Assembly (NCBI GenBank): GCA_016719855.1
Contig: JADJYH010000062.1
Coordinates: 1 to 22,405, forward strand
Origin: Saprospiraceae bacterium
Lineage (GTDB): Bacteria > Bacteroidota > Bacteroidia > Chitinophagales > Saprospiraceae
Direction: 5' to 3'
DNA length: 22,405 bases
The notes beneath the pieces were generated by a model. It did not search any database. It had not been told where the DNA came from and saw only the letters and a list, made by a program, of their open reading frames with translations. The position numbers were made by a program, and so were the translations under genes. Each line of letters begins with the position of its first letter. Positions within the stretch are counted from its first letter, which is position 1. Below are positions 15,189-22,405 of the stretch, piece after piece.

Positions 15189-16235
15189 TCATTGGTATTG
15201 AATATAAATCGGTTTAGGCACCAGTTGCAGCACCTCTTCCGGCTGCATGACCTGCTTTGCTTTCTTTGTGTCGTGCTTGTAAAAAATCTTGAACCCGGAG
15301 AACTGCACCGGCTGCGGATAAATCACGTGCTGGTAAGTTCCCTTTTTCTTCGCTTTGCCTCCCCAGCCGTCCATCTGCACCACGATTTGAACTTCTGGCA
15401 ACGGTGTGATGTCCTCGTAATTTGTCAGCATCGGCTTCGTGAAGCGGTGTACGATTAGCATCTTCGGGGGCAGATTGTACAATTTGACCAAGCCCGCTAA
15501 GTATTTAGCTGCATAATTGACATCTTCGGCATCGAAGCTGCCGATTTTTTTGCCAGGGCGAGCGCCCGTTTTCATCGAAAACTCAGGATCAATGCCCAAA
15601 TGCACGTTCGGCATAGACAGAAAACTGTCCAACTGCGGCAACTCCTCCTCCAACGAACTCAAACCAATCTGGATGTCCAAAATGACGATGGCGTCTATTT
15701 TCTTGGCAATGGTTAACGCCTTTTCGATTTGCGCTTTCGGCATTCGCTGGCGGTATTTTTCATTTTTCCCGGGGCTTCGCTGCGCGGTGACGGCAATGTA
15801 ATGAATGGCAGGCACAACGGGTGTCAGAGAGTCGGCCAGCTCCCATTTTTTGGCTTCTGATTGAAGCATTTCCAGCATCTCATCTTCTGGATACTCCCCC
15901 AAGATGCCCATCCGTTTCGAGTAGAAATTGCCGTAGTAGGCAATCACCCGGTTGAACGGAAGTATGGCACCTACATTCGGGTAGGGCGCTTTCAGAGACA
16001 GCCACTTGCCACTTTTATCGTCAGCATTCAAGGCTTCGAACCTGCTTTTGTAGTCGGCTGTATCCAACTTTAGCACGGTGTCTTCGATGGGTTTTGTGGC
16101 TTCGCCAATGGGTGGTTTCAGGCTTGTAGTGGTGCTCCCCTCCGTTTTCGAGCAGGCAAAATTGATGAGCAAAAGAAAACTAAAAAGCAGGAAAAACCAA
16201 CGTGACTGGGGAGAGAAAACGTTACCGTGATGCAT
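15189..16235 (-). CDS. Conserved lipoprotein of unknown function
   Basis: A 348-residue predicted lipoprotein. The ATG at 16235 gives FFLLFSFLLLINFAC with Cys28 as the lipidation site, followed by a Ser/Thr/Pro-rich linker. The body is well conserved in character: ILPFNRVIAYYGNFYSKRMG, VVPAIHYIAVTAQRSPGKN, DAIVILDIQIGLSSLEEELP, MPNVHLGIDPEFSM, PGKKIGSFDAEDVNYAAKYL, PPKMLIVHRFTKPMLTN, VQIVVQMDGWGG and FSGFKIFYKHD. The repeated strand-end Asp/Glu/His pattern (LDIQ, IDPEF, VHRFT, QMDG) suggests a TIM-barrel hydrolase-like fold. I recall close counterparts in actinobacterial secreted proteins without an assigned function. It precedes an opposite-strand receptor end (convergent) and follows the transglutaminase-like gene with 229 bases between. 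No activity can be named. Confidence 0.75.
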   Translation of the reverse strand: MHHGNVFSPQSRWFFLLFSFLLLINFACSKTEGSTTTSLKPPIGEATKPIEDTVLKLDTADYKSRFEALNADDKSGKWLSLKAPYPNVGAILPFNRVIAYYGNFYSKRMGILGEYPEDEMLEMLQSEAKKWELADSLTPVVPAIHYIAVTAQRSPGKNEKYRQRMPKAQIEKALTIAKKIDAIVILDIQIGLSSLEEELPQLDSFLSMPNVHLGIDPEFSMKTGARPGKKIGSFDAEDVNYAAKYLAGLVKLYNLPPKMLIVHRFTKPMLTNYEDITPLPEVQIVVQMDGWGGKAKKKGTYQHVIYPQPVQFSGFKIFYKHDTKKAKQVMQPEEVLQLVPKPIYIQYQ

Positions 16236-16464
16236 GATGTAATAGTGTTTGAAGGAATTTTGAACGCAGCACTTCCAGTGGAAGGCTTCGTTTTAAGCAG
16301 AACCGGAGCGTTCGGCTTATGTTCACCCGAATTCATGGATTTTCTGCAAGTTAATTCTATTTTCTTAAAAAGTTCGATTCAAGTAAGGGATGCCCTTCGT
16401 GCTTGGATGGGCTGCCTCGGCACCAATTCTATCCCGCTTGGACAACCCACTTCCCAAACCCAAC

Positions 16465-17430
16465 TTATCTTATATCGTACCTGGCCAGCCAGTTCATCTG
16501 CGAGCGTTGCGATTTACCCATAAAAACTGCCACCTCGCTCAATCCTTTTGACGAGAACCTTAGCACAACCCAGCCGTCTTCCATTGACTGGCTGAACAAC
16601 ACAGGCTTCGTATTCTTCCCCGCCGTCACCATGAATGCCTTTGGTGCCTCTTGAAACTGGAAACGCAACTGCACCTTTCCATCAGCAGTTCTTTCCAATT
16701 CCCTTGAAAAATCCAGCAACGGGTAATCAATTTGCCCATAGTTGAGCATCGGCTGGTCTGGAAAGTCCCTTTTATCCAATGGCGTTTCAAGCAATTGCCA
16801 TTCTACCTTGTCGGGCAAGTGGTTTTGGGCAAACCAAGTAGGCGGGGTCATAAAAAATCCAGTCGCAACCTTGCGGGTAAACTTGTCGTGGTTGACATAG
16901 CCAGCTCCCCAGGTGGCATCGAGCAATTGCCACTGCCCATCAATTTTTACGGCATTCCAGGCATGGGGATTATCGTGGATGTTGCGATAGGGTTTGAAAA
17001 AATCCCGTGCATCCCCGGTCACTAGGACGCACTCAAGCCCGACCGCATCACACATTGCTTTGTACAGTTCACTGTAATCTTGGCAAATGCCTTTTTTGCC
17101 CCTCAGTGTTTTTTGAATAGCCTTTTCGTGCAATTCAATTGCATTTTCCTGCAATTCCGCCATGGTATTCCCAGTTGCCTGCGGGCGGGGCTTGGGGTTG
17201 TGATATTTATCCACGTCGTACCGGATGTGTTGGGCTATCCACATGAAAATCACCCTGGCTTTTTCCAGGTCATTGTCAAATGGTTGCGTAAGCTGGCGGG
17301 CAAGTTCAGCGGGGTCTTCGTACTTGTCGGCAAAAGATGCAGCAACGGAATCTGTCCTTGCGAAATTGACTTGGGAGAATGCGTTCCCCGCAATCAGGAG
17401 GGTGCAGGTGAGCAAAAAAATCGTTTTCAT
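16465..17430 (-). CDS. Secreted transglutaminase-like superfamily protein
   Basis: A 321-residue exported protein. The ATG at 17430 gives a signal peptide (MKTIFLLTCTLLIAGNAFSQ). The transglutaminase/protease core follows: ARVIFMWIAQHIRYDVDKY, then KTLRGKKGICQDYSELYKAM with nucleophile Cys116, NPHAWNAVKIDGQWQLLDAT with His156 and Asp171, completing the Cys-His-Asp triad, and WGAGYVN. The pattern is that of the kyphoscoliosis-peptidase-like branch. A C-terminal beta-rich region (about 235-321; KVQLRFQFQEAPKAFMVTAG, VVLRFSSKGLSEVAVFMG) could be a substrate-binding or surface domain. It probably acts in the periplasm or outside the cell as a protease or cross-linker; the substrate is unknown. 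The MbtH-like gene lies 118 bases upstream on the same strand. Confidence 0.85.
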   Translation of the reverse strand: MKTIFLLTCTLLIAGNAFSQVNFARTDSVAASFADKYEDPAELARQLTQPFDNDLEKARVIFMWIAQHIRYDVDKYHNPKPRPQATGNTMAELQENAIELHEKAIQKTLRGKKGICQDYSELYKAMCDAVGLECVLVTGDARDFFKPYRNIHDNPHAWNAVKIDGQWQLLDATWGAGYVNHDKFTRKVATGFFMTPPTWFAQNHLPDKVEWQLLETPLDKRDFPDQPMLNYGQIDYPLLDFSRELERTADGKVQLRFQFQEAPKAFMVTAGKNTKPVLFSQSMEDGWVVLRFSSKGLSEVAVFMGKSQRSQMNWLARYDIR

Positions 17431-17509
17431 GGTTGTCTGATTTTTTATGGTGTTTTAGCATAACAAATAAACGTCTTTTGAACCAGAAAGCGAAATTTTA
17501 TGACCCCAC

Positions 17510-17544
17510 TTTGGGTGGGGGCCCTCTCGAGGCCGCCACCCAAA
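17510..17544 (-). terminator. Hairpin at the end of the MbtH-like gene
   Basis: TTTGGGTGG (17510-17518) pairs with CCACCCAAA (17536-17544), with GGCC-rich inner pairing possible across the 17-base loop. It begins 4 bases past the MbtH-like stop codon on the minus strand. The stem is strong but no clear T-run follows, so termination or mRNA stabilisation are both possible. Confidence 0.5.
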
Positions 17545-17548
17545 ACCT

Positions 17549-17764
17549 TTAACCTCCTTTCCTCCCCATCTCTTCCATTTTCCTCCGAAGGCTCAACGGG
17601 CGCATGTCCGTCCAGACTTCTTTGATGTAATCAAGGCATTCCTGCTTGGTGCCTGATTTGCCCGCATCTCTCCAGCCCAATGCGTTTTCACGGTCGGCGG
17701 GCCAGATGCTGTACTGTTCTTCGTGGTTCATCACCACTTTGTAGATGGTAGTGTTCTTCGTCAT
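17549..17764 (-). CDS. MbtH-like protein
   Basis: A 71-residue MbtH-family protein. Members bind adenylation domains of nonribosomal peptide synthetases and are often needed for their folding or activity. The ATG at 17764 gives MTKNTTIYKVVMNHEEQYSI; the frame is open further upstream to 17857 but that extension is unlike the family. The signature NxExQxSxWP...GW...L-x6-WTDxRP is present as NHEEQYSIWP, LGWRDAG, CLDYIKEVWTDMRPLSLR. One deviation is Ala in place of the usual Pro two residues before GW, and the GW-to-L spacing is one shorter. No peptide synthetase is in the window, so it is an orphan here. It lies 114 bases downstream of the tail-collar-like gene on the same strand and may be cotranscribed. 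Confidence 0.92.
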   Translation of the reverse strand: MTKNTTIYKVVMNHEEQYSIWPADRENALGWRDAGKSGTKQECLDYIKEVWTDMRPLSLRRKMEEMGRKGG

Positions 17765-17878
17765 TCCATGCCATGATTTTGAGTTTTTAATGGTGAAAAA
17801 TTTGGTGGAAAAAGATTGTGGATTGGGCGAGCCAAGCTGGTTCACGCCAATCCACAAACTCCAATGTTCAAACCCTTT

Positions 17879-18392
17879 TCAATCCCTCGACGGGAAAATC
17901 CCATAAATACAAATGATGCAGTTCAGCCCCAGGGAAGGCTGGATGTTGTTGATAGGCATGTTGCTACCTGTTGGGGCTATCATATCTGGTGCCATCGTAC
18001 TGTTGTCGCTGGTCGTGTCGTAAAAGCCTTTGTCAGCAGCACTGGCACCGAGGTACCTGCCGCCGGGATGGTCGCCCCTGCAAACTGGTTGCTACGCATT
18101 ACCTAAGTGGTTGTGCATCGGCATGTTGGCGAGGAGGAGCGTGGTTTGTTCCGAGCCTCTCGTTTCGCCCAATTGGGTTTCGCTCAGCCAGGGCCTTGAC
18201 CCGCCCCTCGGCACCCCTGCCGAGGTCAGCAAGTGGCAAAATTGGTTCTCCGTCGCCGCCGTAGGTGGTGCCGATGATGGAAAACAGGGCCGTGTTTTGG
18301 GCAATGCTCATCAATTGCCCGTTGCAAAATGCCCAGCCACGGGGTGCGAAGTTGCCCGCAAAAAGCAGGATTTGTCCAATTAATGCTTCCAT
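17879..18392 (-). CDS. Phage-tail-collar/MdpB-like protein, several frameshifts
   Basis: The N-terminus MEALIGQILLFAGNFAPRGW, AFCNGQLMSIAQNTALFSII and GTTYGGDGEP (ATG at 18392) is characteristic of tail-collar domain proteins of the microcystin-dependent-protein (MdpB) type. After about residue 50 the frame changes. Another frame carries LSETQLGETRGSEQTTLLLA and NMPMHNHL (about 18190-18107), a further frame carries SNQFAGATIPAAGTSVPV, and a last one DNSTMAPDMIAPTGSNMPIN through LNCIICIYGIFPSRD and TGA (17881-17879), which is the normal family end. At least three, probably more, single-base indels separate these pieces; the region is the most error-dense in the window. Joined, the protein is about 170 residues, the usual length. 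Homologues occur in clusters in non-phage genomes, so this is not evidence for a prophage. It could be a true pseudogene. Confidence 0.8.
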
Positions 18393-18429
18393 GTTTTTAT
18401 TGAATTGAATGGTGAAAAAAATATAAAGC

Positions 18430-18450
18430 CACTGGCCAGCAGGGCCAGTG
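18430..18450 (-). terminator. Hairpin terminator candidate after the cold-shock gene
   Basis: CACTGGCC (18430-18437) and GGCCAGTG (18443-18450) form a perfect 8-bp stem with a 5-base loop. On the minus strand a T-rich stretch with a seven-T run follows a few bases later (down to about 18414). It lies 75 bases past the cold-shock stop. Confidence 0.45.
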
Positions 18451-18524
18451 TATCATTAAAAAAAATTGCCAGCGAACCTTTTCCGGCACTTGCCTGTGGT
18501 GGTGGGTTGCCTAAAAAAACAAAT

Positions 18525-18719
18525 TCATCCCGCAAGTTTCACATCCACAGCGTTCATGCCTTTTCTTCCTCTTTCTGTGTTAAAAGTGACCTGGTCGCCT
18601 TCCCTGATATTATCTATCAGTCCGGTAACGTGAACAAAGATTTCCTCCTTGGAAGAATTGTCCACAATAAAACCGAAGCCTTTGGCTTCATTGAACATCT
18701 TGACTGTTCCAGTTTGCAT
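18525..18719 (-). CDS. Cold-shock domain protein (CspA family)
   Basis: A 64-residue single cold-shock domain that binds single-stranded RNA/DNA and acts as an RNA chaperone. The ATG at 18719 gives MQTGTVKMFNEAKGFGFIVD, the canonical start; an in-frame upstream ATG (18764) would add residues encoded by the palindrome and is rejected. The RNA-binding motifs are KGFGFI (RNP1) and IFVHV (RNP2), with aromatic Phe residues in place. It ends NTERGRKGMNAVDVKLAG, full length for the family. It follows the DUF1573 gene on the same strand, separated by a 24-bp palindrome, so it probably has its own transcript. Confidence 0.95.
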   Translation of the reverse strand: MQTGTVKMFNEAKGFGFIVDNSSKEEIFVHVTGLIDNIREGDQVTFNTERGRKGMNAVDVKLAG

Positions 18720-18744
18720 TTTGATAAGATTTAAAGGAAAAATG

Positions 18745-18768
18745 GAGAATGGAGAATTCTCCATTCTC
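18745..18768 (-). terminator. 24-bp perfect palindrome, likely terminator of the DUF1573 gene
   Basis: GAGAATGGAGAA is followed directly by its complement TTCTCCATTCTC, a 24-bp palindrome. On the minus strand it lies 6 bases past the DUF1573 stop and is followed by CATTTTTCC, so it can act as an intrinsic terminator with a short T-run. It sits 25 bases before the cold-shock start, within that gene's leader. Confidence 0.55.
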
Positions 18769-18774
18769 AGTTAA

Positions 18775-19200
18775 TCAATGTCCGCCGTTCAGCCCGCCAG
18801 TGCTGACCGGAACGCTTTCCTGCGTGGGCGGCGCTTTCACTTCGCCCTTGATGGTGAGCGTATGAGTGTCAGGTGTTTCGTTGGTCGTTAGTGTCACTTG
18901 CTTGTTGAAATTGCCCACCCGCTGCGTATCGTACCGCACGTCAATATTGGCGCTTTCGCCCGGCATTATGGGTTCTTGCGGGTAGGTCGGCACGGTGCAG
19001 CCGCAGGAACCTTTGGCGCTCTTGATAATGAGCGGCTCGTTGCCAGTGTTCGTGAACTTGAAGTGGCGGACGGGGTCAGCGCCTTTTTCAATCGTGCCAT
19101 AGTCAACGGTTGTGACTTCGAAAGTCATCACTGGGCCTTGCGCCTGTGCGGCCATTGCGCCGAAGGCGAGAAAGCTGAGGATAAAAAGGAATGATTTCAT
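18775..19200 (-). CDS. Exported DUF1573 protein
   Basis: A 141-residue predicted periplasmic or surface protein. The ATG at 19200 gives a signal peptide (MKSFLFILSFLAFGAMAAQA, cleaved before QGP). The single DUF1573 Ig-like domain shows DYGTIEKGADPVRHFKFTNT, GNEPLIIKSAKGSCGCTVPT, and IMPGESANIDVRYDTQRVGN, with the hallmark Ser-Cys-Gly-Cys-Thr and a Lys-Gly-Glu-Val end (LTIKGEV). The domain is very common in Bacteroidota and has no settled function. The C-terminal tail (PPTQESVPVSTGGLNGGH) is low-complexity. A near-match promoter TACCTTTA lies at 19253-19260 on the minus strand. Confidence 0.9.
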   Translation of the reverse strand: MKSFLFILSFLAFGAMAAQAQGPVMTFEVTTVDYGTIEKGADPVRHFKFTNTGNEPLIIKSAKGSCGCTVPTYPQEPIMPGESANIDVRYDTQRVGNFNKQVTLTTNETPDTHTLTIKGEVKAPPTQESVPVSTGGLNGGH

Positions 19201-19293
19201 TGTAATAAAGGATTTGATGGTGAAAAATAAGTTGATATTGAGTCATGGAGGATAAAGGTAATCATTGGATTTTAGACGGCATTGCCAATCCGC

Positions 19294-20919
19294 TCAATTT
19301 TGCACCACAATTTTTCAAATAACCATGCCGTGCTGTTCCAGACCATTAAGCAGTAAATTCCCGCTGCCAAATCCTTGACATCCAATGAATTGGCACCGCT
19401 ATTCATCGTCTCCGAGCGCACCAATTGCCCGGTTGGACTATACAGCAGCACGGTGGTTTCCTCCGCCATATTTTCAGGCAAGAACAAGTTCAGTTCGCCG
19501 CCGCTGACGGGGTTGGGGAAGACCTGCAGCCCCAGAAAAAGAATAGTCGTGCGTTTTAGTGGTCGTGCCATTGCCAGTGACGAAGCCGATTTCCGTCCAA
19601 CGCTCCCCGTCCGTGCTGCGCTCGACGTGGAAGCCTTCGTTGTTGAGTTCGCTGGCAGTTTGCCATTGGAGCAGCACGACTTCATCCAAGCTTCTTGCCT
19701 CAAAGGACACCAACTCTACGGGGAGTACAATATAGTTTAGCACAACGTTTCCGTTACCCGGGATATAGGAAATGGTCCAACCTGAAGCTAAGCCTGTCAC
19801 GCTCGAAAATGTACCTGAAAGTGAACCTGCGTCAATAATGGTGAGGGTGGTTGTACTGGAAGGGATATAGGTGATGGTCAGTGCTAAAGTGCCCCCTAGC
19901 GTGGCAATACCTGAAACATTGAGTTGGTCAAATTGGGTACACGGGGTCGCATCGTTGATTTCGATTTGCAGGGTGCCGCTCGTGGTATAATCGCTGGAAA
20001 AATTCAGGCAGCCCGGGGAAGCACCCGGAGCAGTGATATTGGTATTGGAATACGATCCGATGTTTCCGCTGCCACCACCTTTTAGGGTGCCAGCACAGTT
20101 GATAATGCCAGTTGTAGTGACCGTACCTGTGGAGGCCTGGTTGAAGGTAACATTGGCAGCAATCTCTACACCGCCAATCGTGCCAAAATCAACTGTGCCG
20201 CTGCCAGTGTTATTGAAAGTGCCGCCAGCAGTTATACCGTTGGCTGCGGCTGTGATAGTAATACTGCCAGAATTGTCAATGATAGTTCCAGAGTTATTCA
20301 AAAACCCATTGGCGGAAATACCAGACGACATGACGATGGTGCCCGTATTTGTGAAGGTACCTGCTGCATTAAATATGAAGGCATCGCCTAAACTTGAGAA
20401 GCCAGTGTTCTGACCAGTATTACTTACATTGATGATGCCGTTGTTGGTGGCAGAACCACCTGTAAAGGTCAGAGCACGCCGACCAATATTATTTAAATTG
20501 ATAGTGCCATTATTCAAGAATGCAACACCAGATTGGAAAAGCAGTCCACTGAGTGTTCCACTACCTCCAGAAACGTTCAAGGTTCCATTGTTGGTCAAGG
20601 AACCATCGCCATTGTTAAAAGTATGACCGCCGCTGTTTGAATCGGTAACGGTCAAAGTTGCGCCTGATTCAATGGTCAGGTTTCCGTTGTTGCCAATGAT
20701 CTTGGCCAAGGCTGTACCGGAAGGTATTACGACTGTTACACCACTACCAATGGATACGTTAGACGCTGCTGTTGGCAATACGTCACCACTCCAGTTGGCA
20801 GCGTCCATCCAACTGGTGGTGCCTGCGCCGCCGTCCCAAGAGATGTTTTGAGCCATTGCACTGCTGGCTATAAACAAGCAGGTGATTGTTGTGAAAATGA
20901 GGTGTAAATTTTTATTCAT
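19294..20919 (-). CDS. Type IX-secreted beta-helix/autotransporter-like protein, broken near its C-terminus
   Basis: A large exported protein. The ATG at 20919 gives a signal peptide (MNKNLHLIFTTITCLFIASS then AMA). The passenger is Gly/Asn/Thr/Ser-rich with repeating short strands (NNGNLTIESGATLTVT, LTNNGTLNVSGGSG, LNNGTINLNNIG, TNNGIINVSNTG, FTNTGTIVMSSG), a beta-helix pattern. It ends with APGASPGCLNFSSDYTTSGT and FDQLNVSGIATLGGTLALTI, as in autotransporter passengers. LPVELVSFEARSLDEVVLLQ and NNEGFHVERSTDGERWTEIG, typical before a type IX sorting domain, follow. The frame breaks at about 19531-19540, where roughly 25 residues (normally a YYRLRQ...DG stretch) are also missing. The other frame gives QVFPNPVSGG to FEKL. 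Adding one G near 19310 yields KLVVQN and TGA at 19294, a proper sorting-domain end. Likely surface-attached adhesin-like; the role is unknown. Confidence 0.8.
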
Positions 20920-21114
20920 CACAGATAGGTAAAAAGTGGAAGAAAATGCACCAAAGCAGGGGCTTTTACTTTTTGAATTAAGTCCGCCCAGCGTGATGTT
21001 TTTTTGATGTGGCAAATAAGCAGGCAGCAGATGTCCTTTTCCAAAAAACAAGCGTTACAATACCGTTACAATGCATGTTTGATGGGTCAACAGATTACCA
21101 ATAACCGTTAACTC

Positions 21115-21891
21115 CTAGCGCTCGTTCTTGATTTTATCCGCAATGCCTTCCACCCAATCGAAGACATCCCCGGCCTTTCCGTTCGGGTCTGGCGTGGCAC
21201 CTGCACGGAAATCGAACCCCCTGCCCATGCCGAAATACTTGCTGAGGTTCTCTTGTGTATCGTCCATACTGTATTCACTCTCGATGAGGAAGACCCAATA
21301 GCTTTGGCCATTGCCCTCGGCCATGCCCACGCCCATGCTATATGCGGAGGCCCGCAATAGGGTGTAGTTGTGGCCAGGGCTTTTCTTCCAACCTTCCACC
21401 ACCGATGCTGGCGAGAGGTTTTCCGGCCCTTTGAACAGGTTCTCCATGATGCCCGTGAATGGTGGCGTAGTAGCAGCAGTGTAGAGTTCGTTCCAGCGGG
21501 GCCAAAAGCCGTCCTTGATGGCACGGACCATTGGGCCGTTGATGCCATTTGGGTCTTTTTGGTGATGCGCCTTGTCGTAGTTGTATTCGCCGGAGGCGAA
21601 TTTCTCGGCGGTCATCTGTGCGGCGTGCATCAGGTCGGGATTGACCTCCAACGTGAGGTTTCCCTTGGTGGTGGCTGGCGCAGCGATGAGACAATTGCTT
21701 GGCGACCAATTGGCGATGTTGGTGTTGTAATTGCCGGAGTTACGATATTCATTAATTAGGCGAATTACTTCGTCTTTTGAATCGGCGGCAATTGGCCGTA
21801 TATCCCAACTAAATGCAGATAAGATAAATGCAGCAATTAAAAGTATAGCTGAACTGGCAACTATACGGGAGGTATTAAATGATTTTTTCAT
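21115..21891 (-). CDS. Secreted CAP-domain (SCP/PR-1-like) protein
   Basis: A 258-residue exported protein with a cysteine-rich-secretory/PR-1 (CAP) fold, though itself poor in Cys. The ATG at 21891 gives a signal sequence (RIVASSAILLIAAFILSAFS). The domain shows EVIRLINEYRNSGNYN, NPDLMHAAQMTAEKFASGEY, AHHQKDPNG with candidate metal-ligand His, GPENLSPASVVEGWKKSPGH and YSMGVGMAEGNGQSYWVFLI, covering the conserved CAP1-CAP2 regions. An insert (about 120-150) carries MVRAIKDGFWPRWNELYTAA. The tail (DTQENLSKYFGMGRGFDFRA and beyond) is not part of the core. Bacterial CAP proteins are secreted with diverse or unknown roles. The gene is upstream of the type IX cargo gene and downstream of the partial gene at the right edge, all on the minus strand. 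Confidence 0.85.
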   Translation of the reverse strand: MKKSFNTSRIVASSAILLIAAFILSAFSWDIRPIAADSKDEVIRLINEYRNSGNYNTNIANWSPSNCLIAAPATTKGNLTLEVNPDLMHAAQMTAEKFASGEYNYDKAHHQKDPNGINGPMVRAIKDGFWPRWNELYTAATTPPFTGIMENLFKGPENLSPASVVEGWKKSPGHNYTLLRASAYSMGVGMAEGNGQSYWVFLIESEYSMDDTQENLSKYFGMGRGFDFRAGATPDPNGKAGDVFDWVEGIADKIKNER

Positions 21892-21938
21892 TGTGATTAA
21901 TTTATGAGATTGATGTGAAATAAAAACTTAGTCTCTAA

Positions 21939-22405
21939 TTAGCTCTTCGTCATCGTTATTGGCCCAGCCGAATCTACCGACTGTAACTCCACCACGATTT
22001 CATCGGGGCTGTTCACGGTCACTTTCCAGGTATCGGTATTGCCGCCGATGCCCTCTGTTGAGAAGGTATAGACGTTGTCTTCCCGCATCACATATTTGAA
22101 CTGCTGCTCGCTCTTGCTGCCGTCAGACGCCGTGTAGGTATAGGTACCTTTTGGCTGCTCCTCGCCACCGAGCATCTGCTCCATTTCCACGTTGAAATTA
22201 ACAGCACCACCGTCGGCATGGGAGCCAGCAAAAGAAGCGGCGGTCAGCAGTTTGTCATTGGCGGCAGGTGGCACTCGGCGGAAGAACATGATGCCATTAT
22301 TGCCGTCCTGCGAAGTCCAGCGGCCTTCAAAATATTCGTAGGTTCCGTCTTCGAGAAGCGTCATCGTGCGGTTGATGGTGTTGGCGAAGGCAGAGCCAGC
22401 AGCCC
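21939..22405 (-). CDS. Partial protein of unknown function, 5' end beyond window
   Basis: The C-terminal 155 residues or so of a protein whose frame is open to the right edge (the visible part begins AGSAFANTINRTMTLLEDG). I do not recognise it. It is beta-rich: GTYEYFEGRWTSQDGNNGIM, AVNFNVEMEQMLGGEEQPKG, TYTYTASDGSKSEQQFKYVM, VYTFSTEGIGGNTDTWKV and VNSPDEIVVELQSVDSAG, ending TMTKS. The alternating strands and 'this value/expected condition' style resemble lipocalin-like extracytoplasmic proteins of Bacteroidota, but that is weak. The first internal Met (22364) is in mid-strand and is not a convincing start. It stops 48 bases before the CAP-protein gene, so the two may be cotranscribed. Confidence 0.7.
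   Translation of the reverse strand, partial: AAGSAFANTINRTMTLLEDGTYEYFEGRWTSQDGNNGIMFFRRVPPAANDKLLTAASFAGSHADGGAVNFNVEMEQMLGGEEQPKGTYTYTASDGSKSEQQFKYVMREDNVYTFSTEGIGGNTDTWKVTVNSPDEIVVELQSVDSAGPITMTKS

Noticed and set aside
17879..18392. Tail-collar gene as evidence for a prophage
   Set aside because: No other phage genes are nearby, and MdpB-like collar proteins are common in non-phage chromosomal settings.
20033..20413. Val/Pro-rich plus-strand frame opposite the beta-helix protein
   Set aside because: Its composition is the mirror of Asn/Gly/Thr-rich repeats on the coding strand.
21053..21074. Tandem 11-base repeat CGTTACAATAC/CGTTACAATGC as an operator
   Set aside because: Only two imperfect copies between two same-strand genes, without a nearby promoter element; too little to call a site.
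1..22405. CRISPR array, transposase, integrase, rRNA or ordinary tRNA gene
   Set aside because: No regularly spaced direct repeats, no transposase or integrase motifs, and no tRNA cloverleaf apart from the tRNA-like ends of tmRNA were seen by eye.

Overview
The window looks like a chromosomal segment of a Bacteroidota bacterium, plausibly close to Saprospiraceae (the family is an inference). The evidence is a carboxypeptidase-like/TonB-dependent receptor architecture, a type IX secretion C-terminal sorting signal, a DUF1573 protein, DUF6794-like and CAP-domain secreted proteins, a tmRNA whose tag reads GNYQYAMAA, and several TAnnTTTG promoter elements of the Bacteroidota type.

Layout. 1-1294 (-): 5' part of a type I restriction-modification methylase gene (hsdM), running off the left edge. 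1344-1778 (-): tmRNA gene ssrA with terminator and promoter. 1779-2407: no gene seen. 2408-5356 (+): a saccharopine-dehydrogenase-like enzyme, then a PolX/PHP protein whose polymerase catalytic residues look lost while the PHP nuclease centre is intact. 5700-6735 (+): a small repeat lipoprotein with a strong terminator, a 26-bp fold-back palindrome, then a DedA-family membrane protein. 6770-7726 (-): a D-2-hydroxyacid dehydrogenase preceded by a 22-base G:C tract. 7934-12006 (+): a DUF6794-like secreted protein, topA, and a secreted barrel-like protein. 12078-15045 (+): a His/Cys-rich small protein and a TonB-dependent receptor, probably a metal-uptake pair. 15189-22405 (-): a lipoprotein of a widespread unnamed family, a transglutaminase-like protein, an MbtH-like protein, a phage-tail-collar/MdpB-like protein, a cold-shock protein, a DUF1573 protein, a type IX-secreted beta-helix protein, a CAP-domain protein and a partial unknown protein.

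Two features cut across the window. First, at least eleven apparent single-base indels break otherwise well-conserved genes (hsdM, dedA-like, topA three times, the barrel protein, the collar protein several times, the type IX cargo). Several lie in short homopolymers, and topA is normally essential, so consensus base errors are the simplest explanation and protein models should be read with the frames joined. Second, many gene ends carry long, nearly perfect inverted repeats of unrelated sequence, two of which have arms that are themselves palindromes.

Most genes are housekeeping or cell-envelope functions; I see no clear phage, transposon, integron or CRISPR locus. The best leads are the polymerase-dead-looking PolX/PHP protein, the G22 tract, the fold-back elements, and the orphan MbtH next to a tail-collar gene.
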